From Lentzea fradiae (lineage in GTDB: Bacteria; Actinomycetota; Actinomycetes; Mycobacteriales; Pseudonocardiaceae), in the NCBI RefSeq assembly GCF_900100955.1, contig NZ_FNCC01000019.1, positions 124,001 through 188,000 on the forward strand: 64,000 nucleotides of DNA, given 5' to 3'. The notes beneath the pieces were generated by a model. The model made no database searches. It was not told the origin of the DNA and saw nothing but the letters and a program-made list of their open reading frames with translations. Made by a program: the position numbers and the translations under genes. This document shows positions 17,377 through 27,000 of the stretch, one piece after another. The first letter of the stretch is position 1; each line of letters starts with the position of its first letter.

Positions 17377-20300
17377 ATGAACACACCACCGGTGGCGGTC
17401 ATCGGCGTCGGCTGCAGGTTCGCGGGCGGCGCCGGCACCCCGGCCGCGTTCTGGGACATGCTGGTGTCCGGCCGGGACGGCATCGGCGACCTGCCGGAGG
17501 GCCGCTGGCGCGCCTACGACGGGTCGTTCCCCGCGGAGCTGCGGCGCGCGGCGGCGGTGCCGGGCGGTTTCCTGGGTGACGTCGAGGGGTTCGACTCGGC
17601 GTTCTTCGGGCTCACGCCGCGCGAGGCCGAGCTGATGGACCCGCAGCAGCGGTTGCTGCTGGAGGTCGCCTGGGAGGCGCTGGAGCACGCGGGCATCGCG
17701 CCCCGGTCGCTGGCGGGCGGGGACACCGGCGTGTTCGTCGGCGTCGGGTCCGACGACTACGGGCGGCGGATGCTGGAGGACCTGCCCACCATCGAGGCGT
17801 GGACCGGCATCGGCAGCGCGATGTGCGCCGCCGCCAACCGGATCTCCTACGCGCTGGACCTGCACGGCCCGAGCCTGGCCGTCGACACGGCGTGCTCGGC
17901 CTCGCTGGTCGCGACGCACCTGGCGTGCCAGGCGCTGGCCGCGGCCGAGTGCGGCATCGCGCTGGTCGGCGGCGTGAACCTGATCATCGGGCCGGGACTG
18001 ACGCTGACGCTCGACGCGGCCGGCGCCACCGCACCGGACGGGCGCTGCAAGCCGTTCGACGCCGACGCCGACGGGTACGGGCGCGGCGAGGGCGGCGGTG
18101 TGCTGGTGCTGAAGCTCCTGGAGCACGCTCTGCGCGACGGCGACCGGGTCCTCTCGGTGATCCGCGGCTCGGCGGTGCGGCAGGACGGCCGCACGAACGG
18201 GATCATGGCGCCGTCCGGTGACGCGCAGCGGACGCTGCTCGCCGAGGCGTGCGCGCGGGCGGGCGTCGAACCGTCCACTGTGGACTACCTGGAGGCGCAC
18301 GGCACCGGCACGCGGCTGGGCGACCCGCTCGAGGCCGGTGCGATGAGCGCCGTGTACGGGGCCGGTCGCGACGAGCCCTGCCTGATCGGGTCGGTCAAGC
18401 CGAACATCGGGCACTTGGAGGCGGGAGCCGGGGTCGCGAGCCTCATCAAGGCGTCGCTGGCGCTGCACCACGGCGAGATCCCGCCCAGCCTGAACTGCCG
18501 CACGCCCAACCCGGCGGTCGACTGGGCCGGTTCCGGCCTGCGCGTCGCCACCTCCCGCACGCCGTGGCCGCGGGGCGAACGCGTCCGGCGGGCCGGTGTG
18601 TCCGGGTTCGGCTACGGCGGCACGATCGGGCACGTGGTGCTGGAGGAGGCGCCCGCCGTGACGCCGGTGGCCGCGCACGGCTCCGGCCCCCGGCTGTTCC
18701 CGCTGACGGCGGCCTCCGAGGCCGCGTTACGCGCGTCCGCCGAACTGCTCGCGGCGCAGGAGGTCACCGACCTCGACGCGGCAGGCCACACGCTCGCTTC
18801 CCGGCGCTCGCACCTCGCACACCGGGCGGCGGTCATCGCCTCGGACAGCGACGGACTGACGGCCGGGCTGCGGTCGCTGGCCTCGGGCGAACGGTCGCAG
18901 GAGACCGTCACCGGCACCGTGCCCGCGCACCCCGGCACCGGGCTGGTGTGGGTGTTCTCCGGGCACGGCGCCCAGTGGCACGGCATGGGCCGGGAGCTGC
19001 TGGACAGCGAACCGGCGTTCGCCGCGGCGGTCGCCGAGCTGGAACCCGTGTTCGCCGAGGAGATCGGCTTCTCCCCCGCGCAGGTCCTGCGCGACGGCGA
19101 CTTCGACACCATCGACCGCATCCAGACGATGATCTTCGTGGTGCAGGTCGGCCTGGCGGCGGTGTGGCGCTCGTACGGCGTCCGGCCGGACGCCGTGATC
19201 GGGCACTCGGTCGGCGAGATCGCCGCCGCCGTCGCGTGCGGCGCGCTGAGCCCGCAGGACGGCGCCCGGTTGAGCTGCCGCCGGTCGGCGCTGCTGCGCC
19301 GGGTCGCGGGGCAGGGCGCGATGGCGATGACGAGCCTGTCGTTCGCCGAGGCGGCGGAACGGCTGGCCGGGCGCACGGACGTGGTGCCCGGCATCTCGGC
19401 CTCCCCCGGTTCGACGGTGGTCTCCGGATCGCCGGAGGCGGTCGAGGCGCTGGTCGGGGAGTGGGGCGCCGAGGGCGTCCAGGTGCGGCGCGTCGCGTCG
19501 GACGTGGCGTTCCACAGCCCGCAGATGGACGCGCTCACCGCCGACCTCGCCCAGGCCGCGGCGGACCTGACGCCCCGCGTGCCCGAGATCCCCATGTACT
19601 CCACGGCGTCGCCCGACCCGCGGTCGGCGGAGCCGCTCGACGGCGCCTACTGGGCGGGCAACCTGCGCAACCCGGTGCGGCTCACCTCCGCCACGCGGGC
19701 CGCCGCCGAGGACGGCTTCCGGCGGTTCCTGGAGATCTCCGCCCACCCGGTCGTCGCGCACTCGATCACCGAGACGCTCACCGAGCAGGACATCGAGGAC
19801 GCGTTCGTCGGGATCACCTTGCGGCGCGACAAGCCCGAGGCGATCTCGGTGCTGACCGCGCTCGGGACCGCGTTCTGCGCGGGAGTCGACGTCGACTGGA
19901 CGCGGTTGCAGCCGGTCCACCGGCTCGCCGACCTGCCGCCGGTCGCGTGGCAGCGCACTCCGCACTGGCACGAGTCGTCGGTCAGCGGCGCCCCCGCGCA
20001 GCACGACCCGGCGTCGCACACGCTCCTCGGGTCCGCGATCGAGGTCGCCGGGCAGGCGAGGACGACCCTGTGGCGCACCACCCTCGACGAGGCGAACCGG
20101 CCGTATCCGGGCAGCCACACCATCCACGGGACCGAGATCGTCCCGGCGGCAGTGCTGGTCAACACGTTCTTCGGCGCGGCGGGGACGTCCGCGCTCACCG
20201 ACGTGGACCTGCGGCTGCCGGTCGTGGCCGGGGAGCTCCAGGTCGTGCGGGACGGCACGGCGCTCCGGATCGCCGCGAAGGCGACGGACACCTGGCTGAC

Positions 20301-22281
20301 CTGCACCACCGCCACCGCCGGGGAGCCGTCGCAGCTGCCGGAGAAGCTGCCGAAGCTGCCGTCCGGCGCGAAACCGGTCCCGCCCGGCCATGTGCGGGCG
20401 CACCTCCGCGAGGTCGGCGTCCCGGACATGGCGTTCGAGTGGACGGTCGAGGAGCTGTTGCGCACCGAGTCGGTGCTCAGGGCGCGGGTCCTCGCCTCGG
20501 ATGGCTGGCCGGGAGTGCTCGACGCCGCGCTGTCGATCGCGCCGGCGGCGTTCCCGGGACCGGCCACGTTGCGCATGGTCGCGCACATCGGCTCGGCCGA
20601 GGTCCGCGGCGAAGCTCCGGCGACCGCGGACGTCCAGGTCACGGTCATGTCCGACGACACGGTGGAGGTCCTCGTCGCCGACACCACCGGAACCGTGCGG
20701 GCACGGCTGGGCGGTCTGCGGTACGGCGGGATGACGTCCCAGGCCACGCCCGCCGACCTCGTGCACGAGATCGCGTGGCTCCCGCTGGAGCTGACCCCGT
20801 CCGGCACGCCCAGGACGATCGTGCGGGCCGGGGAGGACCTCGGCGGCGCGACGGACGTGCTGGTCGTGGCGCCCGACCCGTCCGGCGACGTCCCCGATGC
20901 CGCCGCCGAAGCCGCGTGGTCGTTGCTCAGCACCGCACAACGACTGTCCTCTATGGACAACCCGCCGAGGCTGTGGTGCGTGACGCGGGGCGTGCGGGAG
21001 AGCGCGACACCGCAGGCGCTGGCGCAGTCGACGCTGTGGGGTCTGGGCAGGGTGCTCGCCGGGGAGTACGAGGAGTTCTGGGGCGGCATCGTAGACCTGC
21101 CCGCCGACGGACGGACCGACCGGCTCGCCGAGGTGGTCGAGGCCGCTCCGGGAGAAGACGTGATCGCGATCCGCGACCGGATCGAGGTCGCCAAGCTCCG
21201 CAGGACCACCAGGGACGTGACGCACCAGCCCCTGACGTGCCGTCCCGACGGCACCTACCTCGTCACGGGCGGGCTCGGCGTGCTCGGCCTGGAGGTCGCG
21301 CAGTGGCTCGCCGAACGGGGCGCCAGGAGGCTCGTGCTGGCCGGACGCCGGCCGTTCCCGGCCCGCCGCGACTGGGACGCGCACCCCGACCGGCGGCAGG
21401 TCGACGCCCTGCGCAAGCTGGAGGAGGCGGGCGTGACGGTCCGCACCATCGCGCTCGACGTCGCCGACCTCGCGGACGCGCAGCGGCTCGCCGACCTCGA
21501 CCTGCCGCCCATCAGGGGCGTCGTGCACGCCGCCGGTGTGCTCGACAACCGGCTGGCGGCCAACGTGGACGAGGACTCGCTGCGCACGGTGCTGGCGCCG
21601 AAGGTGCAGGGTGCGTGGAACCTGCACACCGTCTTCCCGCCCGGCAGTCTCGACTTCCTGGTGCTCTTCTCGTCGTGCGGCCAGCTGCTCGGCCTGCCCG
21701 GCCAGGCCACCTACGGTGCCGCGAACGCGTTCCTCGACGCGCTCGCGTCCCACCGCGACGACGTCACGAGCTTCGGCTGGACGTCATGGCGCGACCAGGG
21801 CATGGCGGCCAACGACGCCGTCGACCGCCAGCTCAGCGCACGGGGCGTCACGGACATCTCGGCCGCGGAAGCGTTCCGGGCGTGGGACTTCGCGGCCGTG
21901 CGGGGCCCCGGCCACTACCCGGTGCTGCGCACCGTCTCCGGTGAGGACGTGGAACGCCCGCCACTGCTGAGCGAGCTGACCGACGTCGTCGAGCCCACGA
22001 CCGCCGCGGAGACCGACGACTTCGACGGCCTGCCACACGAGCAGCTCAAGGCGCACCTGGTCGAGGTCGTCGGCGCGCAGATCGCGGGCGAGATGCGCCT
22101 GCCCGCCGCCGACCTGGACATCCGCAGGTCGCTGGTGGAGCAGGGGCTCGACTCGGTAATGACCATCGCCGTGCGGCGGCGGCTGGAGAAGCGGTTCGGC
22201 CGCAAGCTGCCGTCCACGCTGCTGTGGCACCAGCCCAGCGTCTCCGCCATCGCGGACCACCTGGCGGACGAGCTCGTCTGA
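17377..22281 (+). CDS. Iterative type I PKS, 6-methylsalicylate-synthase type (KS-AT-DH-KR-ACP)
   Basis: 1634 residues; ATG 17377 follows GAGGAG (the in-frame TTG 17365 contains that site and is unlikely). KS (about 5-430) with Cys173 in DTACSAS, EAHGTGT and NIGHLEA; AT (about 525-850) with Ser611 in GHSVGE and VAFHS, malonyl type; DH/thioester-hydrolase-like domain with His914 in an HxxxGxxxxP motif; KR with GGLGVLG (about 1295) and SS..Y pattern; ACP with Ser1593 in GLDSV. One module with this order and no TE matches bacterial partially reducing iterative aromatic PKSs (ChlB1, AziB, NcsB class), which make 6-methylsalicylate or bicyclic relatives. Chain length cannot be read from sequence. 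Neighbouring KASIII explains the lack of a TE. Confidence 0.93.
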   Translation: MNTPPVAVIGVGCRFAGGAGTPAAFWDMLVSGRDGIGDLPEGRWRAYDGSFPAELRRAAAVPGGFLGDVEGFDSAFFGLTPREAELMDPQQRLLLEVAWEALEHAGIAPRSLAGGDTGVFVGVGSDDYGRRMLEDLPTIEAWTGIGSAMCAAANRISYALDLHGPSLAVDTACSASLVATHLACQALAAAECGIALVGGVNLIIGPGLTLTLDAAGATAPDGRCKPFDADADGYGRGEGGGVLVLKLLEHALRDGDRVLSVIRGSAVRQDGRTNGIMAPSGDAQRTLLAEACARAGVEPSTVDYLEAHGTGTRLGDPLEAGAMSAVYGAGRDEPCLIGSVKPNIGHLEAGAGVASLIKASLALHHGEIPPSLNCRTPNPAVDWAGSGLRVATSRTPWPRGERVRRAGVSGFGYGGTIGHVVLEEAPAVTPVAAHGSGPRLFPLTAASEAALRASAELLAAQEVTDLDAAGHTLASRRSHLAHRAAVIASDSDGLTAGLRSLASGERSQETVTGTVPAHPGTGLVWVFSGHGAQWHGMGRELLDSEPAFAAAVAELEPVFAEEIGFSPAQVLRDGDFDTIDRIQTMIFVVQVGLAAVWRSYGVRPDAVIGHSVGEIAAAVACGALSPQDGARLSCRRSALLRRVAGQGAMAMTSLSFAEAAERLAGRTDVVPGISASPGSTVVSGSPEAVEALVGEWGAEGVQVRRVASDVAFHSPQMDALTADLAQAAADLTPRVPEIPMYSTASPDPRSAEPLDGAYWAGNLRNPVRLTSATRAAAEDGFRRFLEISAHPVVAHSITETLTEQDIEDAFVGITLRRDKPEAISVLTALGTAFCAGVDVDWTRLQPVHRLADLPPVAWQRTPHWHESSVSGAPAQHDPASHTLLGSAIEVAGQARTTLWRTTLDEANRPYPGSHTIHGTEIVPAAVLVNTFFGAAGTSALTDVDLRLPVVAGELQVVRDGTALRIAAKATDTWLTCTTATAGEPSQLPEKLPKLPSGAKPVPPGHVRAHLREVGVPDMAFEWTVEELLRTESVLRARVLASDGWPGVLDAALSIAPAAFPGPATLRMVAHIGSAEVRGEAPATADVQVTVMSDDTVEVLVADTTGTVRARLGGLRYGGMTSQATPADLVHEIAWLPLELTPSGTPRTIVRAGEDLGGATDVLVVAPDPSGDVPDAAAEAAWSLLSTAQRLSSMDNPPRLWCVTRGVRESATPQALAQSTLWGLGRVLAGEYEEFWGGIVDLPADGRTDRLAEVVEAAPGEDVIAIRDRIEVAKLRRTTRDVTHQPLTCRPDGTYLVTGGLGVLGLEVAQWLAERGARRLVLAGRRPFPARRDWDAHPDRRQVDALRKLEEAGVTVRTIALDVADLADAQRLADLDLPPIRGVVHAAGVLDNRLAANVDEDSLRTVLAPKVQGAWNLHTVFPPGSLDFLVLFSSCGQLLGLPGQATYGAANAFLDALASHRDDVTSFGWTSWRDQGMAANDAVDRQLSARGVTDISAAEAFRAWDFAAVRGPGHYPVLRTVSGEDVERPPLLSELTDVVEPTTAAETDDFDGLPHEQLKAHLVEVVGAQIAGEMRLPAADLDIRRSLVEQGLDSVMTIAVRRRLEKRFGRKLPSTLLWHQPSVSAIADHLADELV

Positions 22282-22294
22282 CACCACGACGACG

Positions 22295-22332
22295 GAGGGG
22301 CTTTCCCGGTCCGGCCGGGAAAGCCCCTCTTT
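22295..22332 (+). terminator. Terminator after the PKS operon
   Basis: Perfect 15-bp stem (22295-22309 with 22315-22329), 5-nt loop, followed by TTT. It is A/T-containing in the middle and lies 13 nt after the PKS stop. Confidence 0.8.
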
Positions 22333-22358
22333 CGTCGTCCGCAAGCGCGCACACGAGA

Positions 22359-22388
22359 ACGGGCCGGCTCCCGCAGGAGCCGGCCCGT
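22359..22388 (-). terminator. Terminator after the halogenase (minus strand)
   Basis: Perfect 13-bp stem (22359-22371 with 22376-22388) with a 4-nt loop, 12 nt beyond the halogenase stop. The pair of hairpins separates the two convergent biosynthetic operons. Confidence 0.75.
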
Positions 22389-22400
22389 CGCGGTCCGGTG

Positions 22401-23744
22401 TCAGAAGCCGGGCGCCGAGGTGGGCGCTCGAAGCGTGCCCAGGTACGGGTGCCAGAGGTGGTCGGGGTTGGCCTCCACCGCGGCCACGACCTCCTTCATC
22501 GCCTTCAGCGCCTTGGGCTCCTCGCCGTCGTAGACGTCGCCCTGCAACATCTTGAGCACGTCCACCCGGTAGCGGTGGTCCTGCACGAAAGCGGTGAAGA
22601 GCACGTTGAGCCGGTAGTAGATGGAGATGAACTCGTACCAGTACTTCACCGCGCGGCGCAGCTTGTTCTCGTACGTGGCGAAGCGTTCCCGCTCGTACGA
22701 GCCGGCCTCGTGCGCGTTGATGATGTCCTGCGAGGCGATCCGGGCGCTGTTGAGCGCGACGCTCACGCCGCTGGAGAAGATCGGGTCGACGAACCGCGCC
22801 GCGTCGCCGATCAGCACGAACCGGTCGCCGCAGATCTGCGTCATCGCGTAGCTGTAGTCGCCCTCGACCTTGAACGGGCGGACCTGCCGCGAGTTCTTGA
22901 GCGCGTCGGCCAGCTCCGGGCGGCTCGACACGAAGTCCCAGAAGAACTCCTCGCGGTCGCCGGAGCTCTCGCGGAACCGCTTCTTCTGCGTCACCACCCC
23001 GATCGACGTGACGGTGTCGGTGATCGGGATCTGCCACACCCAGGTGTCCTTGATGGGCAGGAAGTGCACGAAGATGTGGTCGGCCTGCGAGGCGTCGCCC
23101 GCGAACGCGTCCCGGTCGAGCCCCTCGAACCAGGTGTGCACCGCGTACTGGTCGAACACCGGGTCGTTGACCTTCACCTTGAGCTGCTTGCCGAGCAGCG
23201 TCTGGCGGCCGGACGCGTCGACGACCATGCGGGCGGTGAACGGGACGTCCCGCGGCCCGAACCGGCACGTCAGCCGCACCAGGTCGGGGTCGGAGAAGTC
23301 GACGTCGCGCACGCGCACGCCGTTGAACACGGTGGCGCCCTGCTCCTGGGCGTGCTTGAGCAGGATCGCGTCGAACCGGCCGCGGTCGACGTGGAACGTG
23401 TAGTCGCGGTCGACCCCGGGCTGGTTGCGTTCCACGAACTGGATGTCCGCGGTCCAGCCGTGGCTCAGGCCGCTGTACCCCATCTTGGGGATGTCGCGCG
23501 ACTCGGCGGAGGTCCAGGAGGCGCCGTACTTCTTCGGGAAGCCCGCCTCGTCGATCTTGTCCAGCGCGCCGATCTCGGCGAGCACGGGGGTCGTGGCGGG
23601 CACGAGCGACTCGCCGACGTGCTCGCGCGGGAACGTCTCGCCCTCGAAGACCACCACGGACAGGCCGGCCCTGGCCAGGTAGGACGCCATCGTGGACCCG
23701 GCGGGGCCGCCGCCGATGATCGCGACGTCGTAGTCGGCGCTCAT
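22401..23744 (-). CDS. FADH2-dependent halogenase, phenolic/carrier-bound type
   Basis: 447 residues. FAD motif GGGPAGSTMASYLARAG at the N-terminus, a halogenase WxWxIP motif as WVWQIP (about residues 233-238), and GDAARFVDPIFSSGVSVALNS near 300. The overall type is that of halogenases acting on phenols or pyrroles bound to carrier proteins (ChlB4, PltA, CmlS relatives) rather than free tryptophan. Its ATG overlaps the stop of the free ACP by 4 nt. The natural reading is chlorination of the methylsalicylyl group on that ACP, as in chlorothricin; the flavin comes from the reductase at 8084. Confidence 0.9.
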   Translation of the reverse strand: MSADYDVAIIGGGPAGSTMASYLARAGLSVVVFEGETFPREHVGESLVPATTPVLAEIGALDKIDEAGFPKKYGASWTSAESRDIPKMGYSGLSHGWTADIQFVERNQPGVDRDYTFHVDRGRFDAILLKHAQEQGATVFNGVRVRDVDFSDPDLVRLTCRFGPRDVPFTARMVVDASGRQTLLGKQLKVKVNDPVFDQYAVHTWFEGLDRDAFAGDASQADHIFVHFLPIKDTWVWQIPITDTVTSIGVVTQKKRFRESSGDREEFFWDFVSSRPELADALKNSRQVRPFKVEGDYSYAMTQICGDRFVLIGDAARFVDPIFSSGVSVALNSARIASQDIINAHEAGSYERERFATYENKLRRAVKYWYEFISIYYRLNVLFTAFVQDHRYRVDVLKMLQGDVYDGEEPKALKAMKEVVAAVEANPDHLWHPYLGTLRAPTSAPGF

Positions 23745-24013
23745 GCCCGGCCCGCCTCGACGACGGACTCCGCGTGCAGCATCGCGGCGATCGTCCTGAT
23801 GTCCGCGAAGTTCTTCGCGTCGATCTTGTCCAGCGGCACCTGCACGGCGAGCTCGTCGCGGATGAACGCCATCAGCACCGCGATCCGCAGCGAGTCGAGG
23901 ATGCCGGACTCGATCAACGGCGTCGTGGCCGTGAGCGCCTGGTCACCGCTGTCCGCCAGGAACTCCCGCGCCACGAAGGCCAGGAGCACGGACGTGTAGT
24001 TTTCCTCGGTCAT
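23741..24013 (-). CDS. Free-standing acyl/peptidyl carrier protein
   Basis: 90 residues, a single four-helix carrier domain with phosphopantetheine Ser41 in ILDSLRIAVL. Start and stop overlap its neighbours by 4 nt (ATGA) on both sides, between NRPS-2 and the halogenase. The DSL form is ACP/aryl-carrier-like rather than the LGGDS of the NRPS T domains here. Likely role: carrier for the aromatic acid during chlorination and delivery to NRPS-1. Confidence 0.9.
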   Translation of the reverse strand: MTEENYTSVLLAFVAREFLADSGDQALTATTPLIESGILDSLRIAVLMAFIRDELAVQVPLDKIDAKNFADIRTIAAMLHAESVVEAGRA

Positions 24014-27000
24014 CCCATCCCACTTTCGTCCAGCAGCAGCGATTGTGCGGCCAGTTCTTCGTCGGACATCTGGTCGAGCTCCGCCCGCACCTGCTCCTCG
24101 ACCACCTCGGCGAGGTCGGCGACCGTGCCGCCCTCGAAGACCGCGCGCATCGGCACGGTCACCTCGAACTCGGACTGGATCGTCGCGATCAGCCGGATGG
24201 CGAGGATCGAGTTGCCCCCGCTCGAGAAGAAGTGGCTGTGGGCGCCCACGGGCACCCCGAGCAGGTCGGTGAAGATCTCCGCGACGCGTTCCTCGACGAC
24301 GCCGCGGGGTGCCACGAGCCCCTCCCCCGCCGCCTCGGCGGCGGGAAGTGCGGCGTGGTCGAGCTTTCCGTTGGCGTTCAACGGGAACGCGTCGAGCGCC
24401 GTGAACGTGCCCGGCACCATGTACGCGGGCAGCTTGCCCGCGCACCAGTCGGTCAGCGCCACCTCGCCCGCGACCGGCACGTAGTACGCGGCCAGCGCGC
24501 CCTCCCGTGCCACCACGACGGCGTCGCGGACCTCCGGGTGCTCGCTGATCACGGCGGCGATCTCGCCCGGTTCCACCCGGTAGCCCCGGATCTTGACCTG
24601 CTGGTCGCGCCGGCCGAGGAAGTCCACGTCACCGGTGGGCAGCAGGCGCGCCAGGTCGCCGGTGCGGTAGAACCGCGCGCCGGGCGGCCCGTACGGGTCG
24701 GGCAGGAACCGTTCCGCCGTGAGCTCCGGGCGGTGGGCGTAGCCGCGGGCGACACCCGCGCCGCCCACGTACACCTCGCCGACCACGCCGACCGGCACCG
24801 GCCGCAGCAGGTCGTCGAGGACGTGCATCGTCATGCCTGGCAACGGTTTCCCGATCGGCACGGAGTCGCCGACCGGCTCGCGCACCGGATAAACGCACGT
24901 GCCGACCGATGTCTCGGTCGGGCCGTACTCGTTGACGAGATTGCAGTGCACCCACTGCTCGGCGAGCCGAGGCGGTAGCGCCTCGCCCGCGACGACGATC
25001 ACGTCGGCCAGACGCGCTCGCTCGTCGTGCGTCAGCTGGTGCGACAGCACGTCCAGGTGGCCGGGGGTGAGCTTGATGAAACCGAACGGCGCGGCCTCCA
25101 GCAGCCGGGCGCCCAGTTCGGACAGGTCGAGGTCCTGCGGCAGCAGGTGCGTCGAGTGGCCCGCCACCAGCGGTGCCCACACGTTCGGCACGACGAGGTC
25201 GAACGCGACCGACGAGAACACCGGTGCGCCACCGGTCTTCGCAAGCTCCCCCGCCGCCCAGCGGACGTGGTTCGCGAGACCGCGGTGCGGCACCTGCACG
25301 CCCTTCGGCCTGCCGGTCGAACCGGACGTGTAGATCACGTACGCGAGGCCGTCCAGGTCGGTCCGCCGGGGCAACGGACTCGCGTCGCCTCCCTCGTCCC
25401 CGGCCAGGACGACCTGCCCGCCGAACCGGTCCCGGTAAGCATCAGCGGTGACCAGGACGTCCGCCCTGGCGTCGGCCAGCACGTACCCGACGCGGTCGGC
25501 GGGGAAGTCCGGGTCGAGCGGCACGTAGGCGGCGCCCGCCTTCCACACCGCGAGGAACGCGGCGAGCAGGTCCGCGCCGCGGTCGAGGAGCACGCCGACC
25601 ACCGACTCGGGACCGACCCCCCTGTCCCGCAACCGATGCGCGAGACGGGTGGCGTGCGCGTCGAGGTCGGCATAGGTCACGCTTCGCCCGCCGGTCACCA
25701 GCGCGACCGCGTCCGGGGTGGCGGCGGCCTGGCGTTCGAACTCGTCGAGCACCGACGTGACGACCGGTTCGACCGGGTTCTCGGTCCACTCGCGGACCGC
25801 GTCCCGTTCGTCGGCGGTCAGCAGGCCGACCGTGTCCAGCCGGGTGCGCGGGCTCTCCGCCAGGGAGTGGAGCAGGTGCTGGAAGTGCCGCGCCAGGCGG
25901 TCGACCGTCGAGTGGTCGAACAGCGCGGTCGCGTACTCCAGCATGCCGGTCATCGACCCGTCGGACTGGTTGCGCAGGTACAGCGTCAGGTCCGTCTTGG
26001 CGACCCGCGAGGCGGCGACCAGTGTGGACAGTTCGGCGTCGTCCTCGGGAGCGCCGGTCAGCTCGTCGCCGTGGAAGTCGAAAGCGACCTGGTAGAGCGG
26101 TGTGCGGGACAGGTCCCGTTCCGGCGCCAGCTCGGCCACGAGCCGTTCGAACGGCAGCTCCTGGTGCGCGAACGCCTCCTTGCACGTGTTGCGCACGGTC
26201 TCCAGCGCCTGCTCGAACGTCAGCTCGCCCGCCAGCCGGCACCGCAGCACCAGGCTGTTGAGGAAGAACCCGACGACGTCCTCGACCTCGGGCCGGTCCC
26301 GTCCCGCGACCGGCGTCCCGATCACCACGTCCCACTGGGCGGTGTAGCGGGCGAGCAGGGTCGCGTACGCGGTCAGCATCGTCATGAACGGCGTGGCGTC
26401 GCTGCGCCTGCCCAGCTCGGCCAGCGCTGCGGCGACCGGCGCCGGGATCGTGAAGCTCACGACCGCGCCCTGCGCCTCGCGGGCGGCGGGTCGTGGCCGG
26501 TCGGTGCGCAGGGCCAGCGGGGTCGAGCCCTCCAGCACCTGGCGCCAGTGCGTCAGCTCGCCTTCCAGCACGTCGTCGGTGAGCCGGTCCCGTTGCCACA
26601 CCGCGAAGTCGGCGTAGTGGACGGTCGGCGCCGGAAGCTCCCGTCCCGCCAGGACCTCGTGGAACTCCCGTTCCAGCACCGCGGACGACCAGCCGTCGCA
26701 CACGATGTGGTGCATCAGCACGACGAGCCGCTGCTGTTCGGGGAACAGCAACGCCCGCACGACCGGTCCGTTGGCGAGGTCGAAACCGCGGCGCGCGTCC
26801 TCGTCGAGGATCTCGGCGATCTCGTCCGGAGTGGTGCCGGTGACGACCCGCAGCTCCATCGGGCGGGGCGGGTCGATCAGCTGCAGAGGTTCGTCGGCGC
26901 CGAACCGGGTGCGCAGCGACTCGTGCCGGGCGACGAGCGCGTCCAGTGCGCGCCGGACGTCGGTCTCGGCGGCGTCCGTGCGCAGGAAGAGCCCGGACAC

